NCBI RefSeq assembly: GCF_001639105.2
Contig: NZ_CP015285.1
Location: 1,294,501-1,358,500, forward strand
Direction: 5' to 3'
Origin: Azospirillum humicireducens
GTDB lineage: Bacteria > Pseudomonadota > Alphaproteobacteria > Azospirillales > Azospirillaceae
Length of the DNA stretch: 64,000 nt
The notes beneath the pieces are model-generated. The model searched no databases. It saw only the letters and a program-made list of their open reading frames with translations, and was not told where the DNA came from. Shown one piece after another: positions 9,017 to 17,637 of the stretch. How positions within the stretch are numbered: position 1 is the stretch's first letter; every line of letters begins with the position of its first letter. A program made the position numbers and the translations under genes.

Positions 9017-9658
9017 CTAGGCCGACATCGCGGCGGCGGCGATGACCGCCTGGGTCCGGTTCTTGACGCCGAGCGACTTGAAAATCGCGGTGACGTGGAT
9101 CTTCACGGTGCCTTCCGACAGGCCCAGTTCATAGGCGATCTGCTTGTTCGACTTGCCGAGACGCAGGCATTCCAGCACTTCGCGCTGGCGCTGGGTCAGG
9201 CCGTAGCCGGCGCTGCGGTCGGCGACCTCCATCGTGCGGCGGCGCGGCGCGGCATCCATGCTGGCGGTGAGCGCGCCCGGCGGAAGGTAGATGCCGCCCG
9301 AGAACACGAGGTTCAGGGCGCCCATCATGACCTTCACGCTGCTCGACTTCGGAATATAGCCGGTCGCGCCATGGTCGAGCGCGCCGCGGATATCGCCCAG
9401 AGCCTCCGATGCGGAGATCACCACCACCGGCACGCCCGGCTGCAGCGCCTGGATTTCGCGCAGCCCGTCGAAGCCCGGCCAGTTCGGCATATGCAGATCC
9501 ATCAGGATGATGTCGAAGGTGCTGCCCGCGCGGCACTGATCCAGCACCTCGTCGAAGGTGCCGGCCTCGACGAAGCTGGCATCGCCTTGCAACTGCTCGA
9601 GCAACCGCCGGAGGCCTTCACGGAACAGCAGATGGTCATCCCCGATCAGAATCTTCAT
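9017..9658 (-). CDS. NarL/FixJ-type response regulator
   Basis: The 213-residue protein has a complete receiver: Asp7-Asp8, phospho-acceptor Asp54 in IILMDLHMPN, and a Lys in ATGYIPKSS. A LuxR-type helix-turn-helix follows (LTQRQREVLECLRLGKSNKQ, then IAYELGLSEGTVKIHVTAI). No histidine kinase is adjacent, so it is an orphan regulator here. ATG at 9658 starts exactly at the receiver; an ATG four codons earlier (9670) is possible. It is divergent from another LuxR-type gene across about 1 kb of non-coding DNA, part of which may be its own control region. Confidence 0.93.
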   Translation of the reverse strand: MKILIGDDHLLFREGLRRLLEQLQGDASFVEAGTFDEVLDQCRAGSTFDIILMDLHMPNWPGFDGLREIQALQPGVPVVVISASEALGDIRGALDHGATGYIPKSSSVKVMMGALNLVFSGGIYLPPGALTASMDAAPRRRTMEVADRSAGYGLTQRQREVLECLRLGKSNKQIAYELGLSEGTVKIHVTAIFKSLGVKNRTQAVIAAAAMSA

Positions 9659-10636
9659 GGTCCCCGTCATCCTCGCTCGCCGGCTCCGGTCGGGGGCAGG
9701 CCGATGAAGGCCAAGCCCCGAACGGGCTGTTGTCGATGGTGTCCGATGCGCCCCCGCGGCACCCGGATCACCCCCCTGATCACCTTGTCCCAGGCGTGAT
9801 GGTCGATCGTGCCTGCAGCCTCTTCCCGGTGTCGGCCGGAAGGCCGTCTGCCGTTGTTGGCTTGTTTTCGCTGTGTTGGGTACCTGATACCACGATCGGA
9901 AGATCCCCTGTATCCGGACAAGGGCCATAGGTCATTCGAAGCTGCCACCTCCATTCGAGGGGCCATAGGTCATGGCCGGACAAAGAAACGTTTCCGACAA
10001 ACGTCATAGAAACTGCTACGACTGCGAATAGCGTTATCGCGCCGGCTGATCGGATTGACTTGCTCCCGATCGGGACTATTCGGAATGAGATCTGCCGCCT
10101 CCATTGGCGACGGGAATTTCTCTGGAACCTTGCCATCTTTGCCGCGTTCGTGTGCCAGGTGATCGGTTAACCCTGATTCGGCTGCGCGACAGAGGAAGGA
10201 AAACCGCCGCGAAACCGATCGGATAGTCCTGAAGGATGCCTGTACCAACGCGCATTCCCGTGTGACCCGGCCAGCACACATCATTCCATAGGTGTTACCG
10301 TTTCGAAACCTGAGGCGACCAACAAGGAGACGAAAAGCGATCTTGGCTGATCATCCATCGCCTGATTTACGCGGAGCGCCGTTCATTTCTAAATCACGCG
10401 GTGCGACCAGGACTTCCCTCATGGGGGATGACCGGCAGGTTGCGGACACCGTGGAAATACTTGGGCAGGAATATCTGGGCAGGAATATTTGGCAGGAAAA
10501 TTACGCATAGCCGTTTTGATCTTGACCGAAGACGTGCCTGGGCCAACCGGCCGGACTCCGTTTCAACCCTTAGACGCAGGCGGCGACGCCCCGAGCCGGG
10601 CCGGCCGTGGATGCCTCCTCCAGACAGAGCTGACCC
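9659..10636. other. Long intergenic region between divergent regulators
   Basis: These 978 bases contain no convincing gene on either strand and are less GC-rich than their surroundings, as expected of control DNA. They hold a 14-base direct repeat (GGGCCATAGGTCAT at 9922-9935 and 9960-9973), the palindrome GAAACGTTTC near 9985, a possible sigma70 promoter (TTGACT at 10055, TATTCG at 10077) and a threefold tandem repeat at 10462-10502. Candidate reading frames here lack family resemblance and good ribosome binding sites. Confidence 0.6.
10462..10502. repeat. Threefold tandem repeat of a 14-bp unit
   Basis: TGGGCAGGAATATC, TGGGCAGGAATATT and TGGCAGGAAAATT follow each other with no gap, about 135 bases upstream of the LuxR-type gene at 10637. 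The third copy is one base shorter. Such an array could be a binding site for a regulator or a slippage-prone tract. Confidence 0.75.
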
Positions 10637-11377
10637 ATGCACACACACCATGAGTACGCCCATGAGAAAGCATCTCACCAGACCCGCAACGCGGTGACTC
10701 CCATGCATGTCTGCCTGATCCTCGACAACAACGCGCTGACCGAGACTGTGGTGCAGCAACTCGACCGCGGCGGACGCCACCGCGTGACGGTTCTGCACGA
10801 CATCGGCGAGCTGACCCAAAGCGCCCTGACGCCGGATGCGATCCTGATCGGTCTTCAGCAGTTCACCGCACTTCGCGAGAACGAACCGATGGTCTATCTC
10901 CGGCTGTCCCGCCGGTCACGGATCGTCGTGGTGCTGTCCTCGCGCGAGCTGCTGGACGCCGCCCATATCCTGGCCTTCGCCGATGCCTGGGTGTTCGAAG
11001 ATCTGAACGTCGACCGCATCAACGAACTGCTTGATCTCGGGCTGGAGGGGCATTGCCTCATGCCCAAGCAATTCCTGTCGCGGCTGGGTGTGGACGAGAT
11101 CCGTCTGACGCTGTTGCCGCGGCTGTCCGATCCGGAGTTCGAAACCCTGCGTCTGCTGGGCGAAGGGATGAACAACCGGACCATCGCCAACGCGCTGGAC
11201 CTCTCCGAGGCGGTCATCAAGTCGATGGTGCGCAGCGTTCTGTCGAAGCTGCACTTCCGCAACCGGACGGAAGCCGGCGTGTTCGCCGCCCGCCAGCAGG
11301 GCGCCCTGGAGCAGGCACGCTCCGGCATGACCCCACCGCACATACATGCCGCTGCGACCCGGCGCGCCGGGGTCTGA
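10637..11377 (+). CDS. LuxR-family regulator with degenerate receiver domain
   Basis: The C-terminal part (residues about 163-220) is a clear LuxR-type DNA-binding domain: LSDPEFETLRLLGEGMNNRT, then IANALDLSEAVIKSMVRSVL. The N-terminal 120 residues align with a receiver fold but lack its chemistry. The acidic pair is reduced to LDNN, the phospho-acceptor position reads AILIGLQQF with Gly in place of Asp, and the conserved Lys is replaced in WVFED. It is thus unlikely to be controlled by phosphorylation. Starts at 10637 or 10703 are possible; neither has a strong ribosome binding site. Confidence 0.85.
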   Translation: MHTHHEYAHEKASHQTRNAVTPMHVCLILDNNALTETVVQQLDRGGRHRVTVLHDIGELTQSALTPDAILIGLQQFTALRENEPMVYLRLSRRSRIVVVLSSRELLDAAHILAFADAWVFEDLNVDRINELLDLGLEGHCLMPKQFLSRLGVDEIRLTLLPRLSDPEFETLRLLGEGMNNRTIANALDLSEAVIKSMVRSVLSKLHFRNRTEAGVFAARQQGALEQARSGMTPPHIHAAATRRAGV

Positions 11378-11444
11378 GCCCCGGCTTTTCCCCGTCGGGC
11401 CGCCGGGACGGCGCCCCATGCTGTACCGCTCAGCCAGCCGGACG

Positions 11445-13445
11445 TCAGGCGGCAAGGCGCCGGCCGGCCATCGCCTCCTCAAAGCGGCCGAAGCGGGCGT
11501 CGAAGGACTGCCGGTCGATCTCCGCCAGCCGGAAGCGGATACGCACCACCCCCTCGTCGCGGCTGAAGACATCGAAGGGCAGGGCCACGCCCAGGCTGTC
11601 GAACAGCAGCGTGCCGCGGCTGCCGATGGCGTCGGCCTCGTCCAGCGCGGCGCCCAGGCGGGAGATGTCGAGCAGCCACACGGCCAGCCGACCCTCAGGC
11701 CCCTCGACCGTGCAGGGTGCCTCCACGCGATAACGCGGCAGGTTGCGGCGGTCGACATCCTCCGTCGCCGTACGCACCGCCCGGACCAGCACATGCATCA
11801 ACTCGTCGATGCTGTGGGTGACATCCGATGCGCCGGCCCGCAGCAGGTCGGCACGCTCCTCCGTAACCTTGGCCTCACGCGACACCTCGTCGATCCGGAT
11901 CGACACATCGGTGGCGGCGCCGGCCGTCTGCCCGACATTGCGCGAGATTTCCTGTGTTGCTGACGCCTGCTGTTCGACCGCGGCGGCCACCGTGCCGGAA
12001 ATGGCGTCGATCTCGCCGATGGTCCGGCTGATGTTGCGCACCTCCTCCACGCTGCGGGCGGTGACCGACTGGATCTCGGCGATCAGGCGCGAGATCTCCT
12101 CGGTGGAGCGCGAGGTCTGGTTGGCCAGGCTCTTCACCTCGTTGGCGACGACGGCGAAGCCTTTTCCCGCCTCCCCCGCCCGCGCCGCCTCGATGGTGGC
12201 GTTCAGCGCCAGCAGGTTGGTCTGCGCCGCAATCCCCTGGATCAGTTCCGCCACGTCGCCGATGCGGCCGACGGCGGAGGACAGCGATTCGATGGTGTTT
12301 TCGGTCCGGCTGCTGGCGGCCACGGCGGCACGGGTGACACCGGCGGCATGGCCGACCTGGTTCCCGATCTCATCGATCGATGCCGTCAGCTGCTCGGCGG
12401 CCGAAGCGACGGCCTGGGCGTTGCTGAGCGCCTGCGCCGCTGCGGCGGCGACATTCTGGGCGTTGGCGCCGACGAGACCGGCCGAATTCGCCATAGCGCC
12501 GGCGTTGCGGTCCATCTCCTGGGTGCGGGCGGCAACCCGCTCCACCGCGCCGCGGCTTTCCCGCTCCACCGTATCGGCCATCCATTGCAGTGCCTTGCGC
12601 TTCTGCGCCTCCGCCTGGATACGCTGCTGCTCCTGCTCGGCACGCAGCCGCTCCGCCTCGGCCATGCCGTTGCGGAAGACCAGGACGGAGCGCGACATCG
12701 CGCCGATCTCGTCCAGACGTTTCGCACCGGCCACATCGGCGGACAGATCGCCGGAGGACAGAGCCGTCATCACCCGACTGAGCTGGCCCAGCGGGCGGAG
12801 CAGCCTGCGCGACGCCAGATAACCCGGAACCGCCAGCGCGATGGCGCACAGCACGACCAGCATCGTCGCGAAGCGCATGCTGTCGTTGAAGGTCTTGAAC
12901 ACCTCCGCCTTCTTGATGCCGACATAGAGGATGCCGATCGGCTTGCCGGCCTTATCCTTGATGGGGTCATAGGCGGCGTAATAGGGCTCGCCCAGGATGT
13001 CGACCATGCCGCGGAAGGGAACGCCCTGGCGCAGCACCGAATCGTAAGCGGGGCCCTGGGCCAGCGTGGTGCCGACGGCGCGGGTGCCGTCACCGTTCGT
13101 CACGTTGGTGGCGATCCGGCGGTCACCCAGAAACAGGGTGGCGGTCCCCCCGGTGATGCGCTTGATCCTGTCGACCATGATGTTGTTGCCGTTCATCACG
13201 TCGCCGTCGAGCAGCAGCTTGCCATCGGCAAGCGTGAAGGAACCGCCACGCTCGTTCAGCGACGACCAGGCGATGTCCATGCTGAGGCGCTGCATCTCGA
13301 TCGCCTGCCGTTCCAGATCGCGGACGATCACCTGCCCGATCGCGAACAGGATCGCCGTGCTGAGGAACAGCATGCCGAAGAGATTCAACACAGTGACTTT
13401 CGTAGAAATCGAAAGCCGGCCGACAAAGGCGCGCAGAGCATCCAT
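11445..13445 (-). CDS. Methyl-accepting chemotaxis protein with C-terminal PilZ domain
   Basis: The 666-residue chemoreceptor has a transmembrane helix at about residues 15-40, a periplasmic single-Cache-type sensor (45-190), a second helix (about 195-215), HAMP, and the signalling hairpin with the tip [20 protein letters not shown]. Residues 565-666 form a PilZ domain with both c-di-GMP binding motifs: RRNLPR (RxxxR) and DISRLG (DxSxxG). Azospirillum brasilense Tlp1 has this design and links c-di-GMP to energy taxis. The start at 13445 is set by the first helix; upstream in-frame residues do not look coding. The ligand is unknown. Confidence 0.93.
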   Translation of the reverse strand: MDALRAFVGRLSISTKVTVLNLFGMLFLSTAILFAIGQVIVRDLERQAIEMQRLSMDIAWSSLNERGGSFTLADGKLLLDGDVMNGNNIMVDRIKRITGGTATLFLGDRRIATNVTNGDGTRAVGTTLAQGPAYDSVLRQGVPFRGMVDILGEPYYAAYDPIKDKAGKPIGILYVGIKKAEVFKTFNDSMRFATMLVVLCAIALAVPGYLASRRLLRPLGQLSRVMTALSSGDLSADVAGAKRLDEIGAMSRSVLVFRNGMAEAERLRAEQEQQRIQAEAQKRKALQWMADTVERESRGAVERVAARTQEMDRNAGAMANSAGLVGANAQNVAAAAAQALSNAQAVASAAEQLTASIDEIGNQVGHAAGVTRAAVAASSRTENTIESLSSAVGRIGDVAELIQGIAAQTNLLALNATIEAARAGEAGKGFAVVANEVKSLANQTSRSTEEISRLIAEIQSVTARSVEEVRNISRTIGEIDAISGTVAAAVEQQASATQEISRNVGQTAGAATDVSIRIDEVSREAKVTEERADLLRAGASDVTHSIDELMHVLVRAVRTATEDVDRRNLPRYRVEAPCTVEGPEGRLAVWLLDISRLGAALDEADAIGSRGTLLFDSLGVALPFDVFSRDEGVVRIRFRLAEIDRQSFDARFGRFEEAMAGRRLAA

Positions 13446-13635
13446 CAGTGCAATCCACCAGGAATCAGTGTGCAAGTGCAGGTTCACAGTCACGCGCACT
13501 ATGCCATCCCGGTTTGGACTGAATTCATTTAAAGTACATACGAGCTCTGCGACCTCTTGTCGCGATATTCCCCATGAGAACTTGCAACTCCGAGGGGTTG
13601 CTTTCGGACTGGCGGGGTTTTCGAATCTGCCGCCG

Positions 13636-13971
13636 TCAGAACAGGCGGGCACCGTCCGGCACCGCGTGGTCGGGACCGACCAGCACCACCGCGCCATCGG
13701 CATCGGGCAGGCCGAGACACAGCACTTCGCTGGTGAAGGGACCAATGCGCTTGGGCGGGAAGTTGACCACCGCCAGCACTTGCCGGCCGACCAGAGCATC
13801 GGCAGCGTAATGGCTGGTGATCTGCGCGGAGCTGCGCTTGCTCCCGATGTCGCCGCCGAAATCGATGGTCAGCTTGTAGGCCGGCTTGCGCGCTTCCGGG
13901 AAGGGATCGACGGCAAGGATTGTGCCGACGCGGATATCGACCTTGGCAAAATCGTCGTAACTGATGGTCAT
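13636..13971 (-). CDS. csaA: CsaA-type tRNA-binding domain protein
   Basis: The 111-residue protein is a stand-alone OB-fold tRNA-binding domain, beginning [19 protein letters not shown] and containing the core RSSAQIT and [20 protein letters not shown]. This is the CsaA family, described as a protein-export chaperone in Bacillus and related to the C-terminal domain of methionyl-tRNA synthetase. The length is typical. The ATG at 13971 fits the family start better than the upstream ATG at 13992. Confidence 0.92.
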   Translation of the reverse strand: MTISYDDFAKVDIRVGTILAVDPFPEARKPAYKLTIDFGGDIGSKRSSAQITSHYAADALVGRQVLAVVNFPPKRIGPFTSEVLCLGLPDADGAVVLVGPDHAVPDGARLF

Positions 13972-14121
13972 GGCAATGCGATCCGGTTGCATGGGGCCGC
14001 CAGAGTAGCGCGCGCACGCCCATCGCGGAACCCGGAAGCAGGACCTTCACGGCCGGAAATGGAAAAGGGGCCGCCGATGGCGACCCCCCTCCTCACAGTA
14101 CCCGGCGGACCGGAGACTGGA

Positions 14122-14556
14122 TCAGCCCTTCGCCTTGGCGATGGCGACCTTGACCTCGTCCAGGCTGTCCGACACGCGCTTGGTCAGGATCTCGGCGGCT
14201 TCGGTGTTCGACTTGGCGATCATCTCGCTCAGCTCGCGGATGTTGGCCAGCGACTTCTCGAAAGCGGACTTGACCAGATCGGCCTGCTTGGCGGCCTTCT
14301 CTTCCGGCGTGCCGGCGGCGGTCAGTTCACCGACGGCGCGGTTCACGTCCTCGGTCACGGTGCGCAGAACCTCGGCCTGACGGCGGACGATGGCCTGGAA
14401 GCCTTCATAGGCCAACTGGTTGGCGGCAGTCACCGCCTCGATGTTCTTGCGCTGGCTGGCGATGATGGTCTCGATATCGACGCCCGGAACCTTGAGGTCG
14501 CCGATCAGCTTGGACGGATCGAATTCGAGGAAGGGGTTACCGCTCATCTTGGCCAT
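14122..14556 (-). CDS. Phasin family protein
   Basis: Phasins coat polyhydroxyalkanoate granules and control their size. The 144-residue helical protein matches the alphaproteobacterial phasin family: an N-terminal FLEFDPSKLIGDLKVPGVDI segment, then amphipathic helices (ASQRKNIEAVTAANQLAYEG, QAIVRRQAEVL). ATG at 14556 has GGGA about 10 bases upstream; ATG at 14565 is an alternative. Its promoter region carries two nearly identical palindromes that bracket a sigma70-like promoter. That is what one expects for control by a PHB-responsive repressor such as PhaR, which is not in this window. Confidence 0.9.
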   Translation of the reverse strand: MAKMSGNPFLEFDPSKLIGDLKVPGVDIETIIASQRKNIEAVTAANQLAYEGFQAIVRRQAEVLRTVTEDVNRAVGELTAAGTPEEKAAKQADLVKSAFEKSLANIRELSEMIAKSNTEAAEILTKRVSDSLDEVKVAIAKAKG

Positions 14557-14604
14557 GTTTCTCATCCCAGCATCAGTGTTAGCTGCCCGCATCGGGATCC
14601 GGGC

Positions 14605-14682
14605 ATGTTGCGACGCAACATTGATGGGCTGACTATGCAGAGTGCCGAAATGTTAGTCAATCCGGATTTTGCGGCGCAACAT
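14605..14682 (-). promoter_or_regulatory. Phasin promoter bracketed by two palindromic operators
   Basis: Reading toward the phasin gene, TTGACT (14660-14655), a 17-base spacer and CATAGT (14637-14632) form a plausible sigma70 promoter. ATGTTGCGACGCAACAT at 14605-14621 is a perfect 17-bp palindrome just downstream of the -10. ATTTTGCGGCGCAACAT at 14666-14682 matches it at 15 of 17 positions and lies just upstream of the -35. Both contain TGC-N3-GCA, the kind of dyad described for PhaR repressors. The 61-base centre-to-centre spacing is near six helical turns. Confidence 0.7.
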
Positions 14683-14737
14683 AACCTTGGCGGGTAAAAG
14701 CACCGCGTCGCCCTACCGCTCGGATGGCCAATCCGGT

Positions 14738-15424
14738 CTAAACCGTTGATGCCATGGAGTCCGGCCCGGTTCCCCGGCCAGACGCACCCCGGCGGCCGGT
14801 CCAGCGGCAGAACGTCGCGCCCCAGCGCTCCGCCCCGCGCAGCGCGGTGTCGAGCGCCGCCATGGTGCGCGACAGGTCGGCGGTGTCGTCGTTCAGGAAG
14901 ACCCGCATCACCCGTGCATGCACGGTGCCAAGTCCGGCAACGAGGGCCGCCCCGCCCCGCTGGTCGGGATCGATCCCGGCGGCGCGCAGCATCCAGGCCA
15001 TCGAGCGGCCGAACGTGCAGGAAAAGGCCAGTGCGGCGGCCGGATCGACCGGCAGGTCGCGCACAACCGCGCCCAGGCCATCGCGGAAGGGACGCAGCGC
15101 ATCGAACCGGCGCATCATCACGTCGAACAGCCGGTCGCGCGTAGACTCGGCCGGATCGGCGGCGACGTCCCCGGCCAACACCGTGGCGTCGGCGACGCGC
15201 GACACCGCAGCCAGCAGGTCGGCGCGCCCGCGGTAACGGTGATGGAACCGGGACAGCGGGATGCCGGCGGCGTGCGCAACCTCCAGAAGCCCGACGCCGC
15301 GCCATCCCTTCTCGGCCGCCAGTCTCATCGCTGCCGCGGCCACGGCGCGATCCAGAGAGTCCGGATCGGTGGAATCGGAGCGGAAGCTGTTGTCTTCAGG
15401 CTTGTCGGACGACATGTCGGACAT
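14738..15424 (-). CDS. TetR-type transcriptional regulator
   Basis: The 228-residue protein has an N-terminal TetR helix-turn-helix (RAVAAAAMRLAAEKGWRGVG, then EVAHAAGIPLSRFHHRYRGR) after a polar leader. The C-terminal ligand region is not diagnostic of any inducer. ATG at 15424 is supported by GGAGG seven bases upstream. The last 14 residues (SGRGTGPDSMASTV) are encoded by DNA resembling the hairpin repeat at 8797-8836, so the tail may come from a repeat insertion. Its targets are unknown. Confidence 0.85.
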   Translation of the reverse strand: MSDMSSDKPEDNSFRSDSTDPDSLDRAVAAAAMRLAAEKGWRGVGLLEVAHAAGIPLSRFHHRYRGRADLLAAVSRVADATVLAGDVAADPAESTRDRLFDVMMRRFDALRPFRDGLGAVVRDLPVDPAAALAFSCTFGRSMAWMLRAAGIDPDQRGGAALVAGLGTVHARVMRVFLNDDTADLSRTMAALDTALRGAERWGATFCRWTGRRGASGRGTGPDSMASTV

Positions 15425-15502
15425 GGCATCACCTCCAGGCGACAGGGATCGCGTCATAAGGTGGTGCGCGGACGGCCAAACGCCACCCGTCTCCCGAAAT
15501 CG

Positions 15503-15988
15503 TCACACCTTGCGCACGGCCTCCACCCGGCCGCCGGTCATGCTGACCAGATCGGCAGGCGTCAGGCGGAAAACGGCATTGGGGGTGCCGGCGGCGGCCC
15601 AGATGGTCTCCAGACGCAACAGGTCGTCGTCGATCAGCACCAGTGGCGGCACGGCATGCCCGATGGGCGGAACGCCGCCGATGGCGAAGCCGGTCGATTC
15701 GCGGACGAATTCCGGATCGGCCCGTTCGATCTTCTCGCCGATCAGCCTGCCGACCGCCTTCTCGTCCACGCGGTTGGCACCGCTGGCGACCACCAGGACC
15801 GGGCGGCTGGTCTCCTTGGTGCGGAAGATCAGCGACTTGGCGATCTGCGCCACGTCGCAGCCGACGGCATTCGCAGCATCCTCCGAGGTGCGGGTGCTGC
15901 CTTCATGCTCGACCACAAGATGGCCGAGGCCGACTCTGTCCAGCAGCGCTTGGACACGGGCGGCGGAGGGGCTGAGCGTCGCAGTCAT
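15503..15988 (-). CDS. YbaK/EbsC-type aminoacyl-tRNA deacylase
   Basis: The 161-residue protein is a free-standing YbaK domain, the editing fold that removes wrongly attached amino acids from tRNA. Family landmarks are the lysine in DVAQIAKSLIFRT, the VDEKAVGRLIGEKIERA segment and the glycine-rich GFAIGGVPPIGHA loop. Such proteins include Cys-tRNA(Pro) deacylases and less specific ProX or YbaK forms; the substrate cannot be fixed from sequence alone. It lies 10 bases downstream of proC on the same strand and is probably co-transcribed. Confidence 0.9.
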   Translation of the reverse strand: MTATLSPSAARVQALLDRVGLGHLVVEHEGSTRTSEDAANAVGCDVAQIAKSLIFRTKETSRPVLVVASGANRVDEKAVGRLIGEKIERADPEFVRESTGFAIGGVPPIGHAVPPLVLIDDDLLRLETIWAAAGTPNAVFRLTPADLVSMTGGRVEAVRKV

Positions 15989-15998
15989 GGCCGTCCCG

Positions 15999-16823
15999 TC
16001 ACCCTGCCAACTCGCGCGACCGCCGGGCAGCAGCGGCGATGGCGGCGGTCATCACCGGTTGCAGTCCCTCCGGCGCCATCAGCAGCTCAAGCGCGGCTTG
16101 GGTGGTGCCGTTCGGGCTGGTCACCGCCTTGCGCAGATCGGCGGCTTCCTGCTGCGGCGAGGCGTCGAGCAGGGCGCCGGCGCCCGACACGGTGGCGCGG
16201 GCCAGCCGCATCGCCAGATCGGCGGGCAGCCCGGCGGCCTCACCGGCCTTGGCCATCGCCTCGACCATGAAGAAGACATAGGCCGGGCCGCTGCCGGACA
16301 GCGCGGTGACCGGATCCAGCAGCCCTTCATCCTCGACCCAGGCGACATCGCCGACGGCGCGCAGCAGCCGGTCGGAAAGATCGCGCTGGGTGTCGCTGAC
16401 ATGGGCGTTGGGTACGGCAACGGTCATGCCCCGGCCGATGGCGGCCGGGGTGTTGGGCATCGAGCGGACGATGACAGCCCCCGCCCCCAGCAGCCGTTCG
16501 AAGTAGCCGATGGTCTTGCCGGCGGCGATCGACAGGAAGACGGTGCCGGGACGGACCAGCGCACGGTAGGCCGGCAGCGCCTCTTCCATCACCTGCGGCT
16601 TCACCGCCAGTACCACGACATCGGGAACGAAGCCGTCCGGCAAAGCTTCCGCTCCGGACGCCAGCGAGACGCGCGCATCGCCGGCAAGCCGCTCCGGCAG
16701 ACCGGCGCGGTCGACCACCACGACTCGCGACACGGTTCCGGCTGCGAGCCAGCCGTCCAGCATCGCACCGCCCATCTTCCCGCAGCCGACCAGCAGCAGC
16801 GACGCACCCGTTTCCGCCGTCAT
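15999..16823 (-). CDS. proC: Pyrroline-5-carboxylate reductase
   Basis: ProC catalyses the last step of proline synthesis, the NAD(P)H reduction of pyrroline-5-carboxylate. The 274-residue product has the N-terminal Rossmann motif VGCGKMGGAML, the VKPQVMEE segment, SMPNTPAAIGRG, and the C-terminal signature ALSGSGPAYVFFMVEAM with TVSGAGALL. The length is normal. ATG at 16823 is preceded by a short 39-base gap from the YbjN gene, so the ybjN-proC-ybaK genes probably form one operon. Confidence 0.97.
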   Translation of the reverse strand: MTAETGASLLLVGCGKMGGAMLDGWLAAGTVSRVVVVDRAGLPERLAGDARVSLASGAEALPDGFVPDVVVLAVKPQVMEEALPAYRALVRPGTVFLSIAAGKTIGYFERLLGAGAVIVRSMPNTPAAIGRGMTVAVPNAHVSDTQRDLSDRLLRAVGDVAWVEDEGLLDPVTALSGSGPAYVFFMVEAMAKAGEAAGLPADLAMRLARATVSGAGALLDASPQQEAADLRKAVTSPNGTTQAALELLMAPEGLQPVMTAAIAAAARRSRELAG

Positions 16824-16862
16824 GACCCCGTCATTCCCCCTGTGTTATGCCGAATGTCGGGC

Positions 16863-17366
16863 TCAGGCTTCGCCCATGGTGTCGAGAATGGCGGCGGACA
16901 CCGCCTCCGGCGCCGACTTGCCGCCCCAGATCACGAACTGGAAGGCCGGGTAGAAGCGCTCGCATTCCGAAAGGGCGATCTCGACCAGATCCTCCAGCTG
17001 TTCCACCGCGGCACCGCGCGCACCGCGCAGCAGCATGGTCTGGCGGAACATCGGCGTATGCTCCTCCGAGCAGACGTCGAAATGGCCGAGCCACATGCGG
17101 CCGTTCACCTCCGCCAGCAATTCGGCGACAGCGGTGCGGCGGGCGGCCTGCACCTTCATGTCGAACTGGCAGGAGAACTGCATCGCGCTGACATCGGGCT
17201 GCCAGACGAAATAGAGCCGGTAATCGCACCAGCGCCCGCCGATCTCGACGACGAGTTCGTCCTCGGTGGCCCGGTCGAAGGGCCATTCGTTGGCGGTTAC
17301 GATCTCCTCGACCACGTCGAGCGGGTTGTGGGCGGAAGCGGTGGTTTCGACGGCTACTGCCGACAT
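16863..17366 (-). CDS. YbjN domain-containing protein
   Basis: The 167-residue cytoplasmic protein matches the YbjN family, which has a type III secretion chaperone-like fold: an N-terminal helix (PLDVVEEIVTANEWPFDRA), a beta-rich centre (WCDYRLYFVWQPDVSAMQFS) and helical end segments. E. coli YbjN suppresses temperature-sensitive defects and influences motility, but no biochemical role is proven. It is upstream of proC on the same strand, separated by 39 bases. Confidence 0.85.
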   Translation of the reverse strand: MSAVAVETTASAHNPLDVVEEIVTANEWPFDRATEDELVVEIGGRWCDYRLYFVWQPDVSAMQFSCQFDMKVQAARRTAVAELLAEVNGRMWLGHFDVCSEEHTPMFRQTMLLRGARGAAVEQLEDLVEIALSECERFYPAFQFVIWGGKSAPEAVSAAILDTMGEA

Positions 17367-17637
17367 GTCAGCGTCCTCCTGTGAAGGCGCAATGGGCGGT
17401 ACCGTTCACCCGGACCAGAGGACACGCCTGGCAAACCGCGCGGGTCCGGGCCAATACCCCGAAGGTGATGAAAAGATGAGCATCGGTATGCGGCGTCTGC
17501 CCACATCGACGCTTGCTCACCGTTCTGACCGGCCGACGTTCGGGTCGCGGGCCGGTCACGATCCAGCCAGTCCGCCGATGGCGGGACGAGCCGGAACGAT
17601 GACGGGAGGGCTGCCGGGTGATGCGGCCGCGCAATGC

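Noticed and set aside
9780..10136. 118-codon minus-strand frame in the regulator intergenic region
   Set aside because: It has no ribosome binding site or family resemblance and overlaps the direct repeats.
13446..13799. N-terminal extension of the chemoreceptor frame by 118 codons
   Set aside because: The extension overlaps csaA on the same strand in another frame and has no signal or domain; the receptor starts naturally at the first membrane helix.
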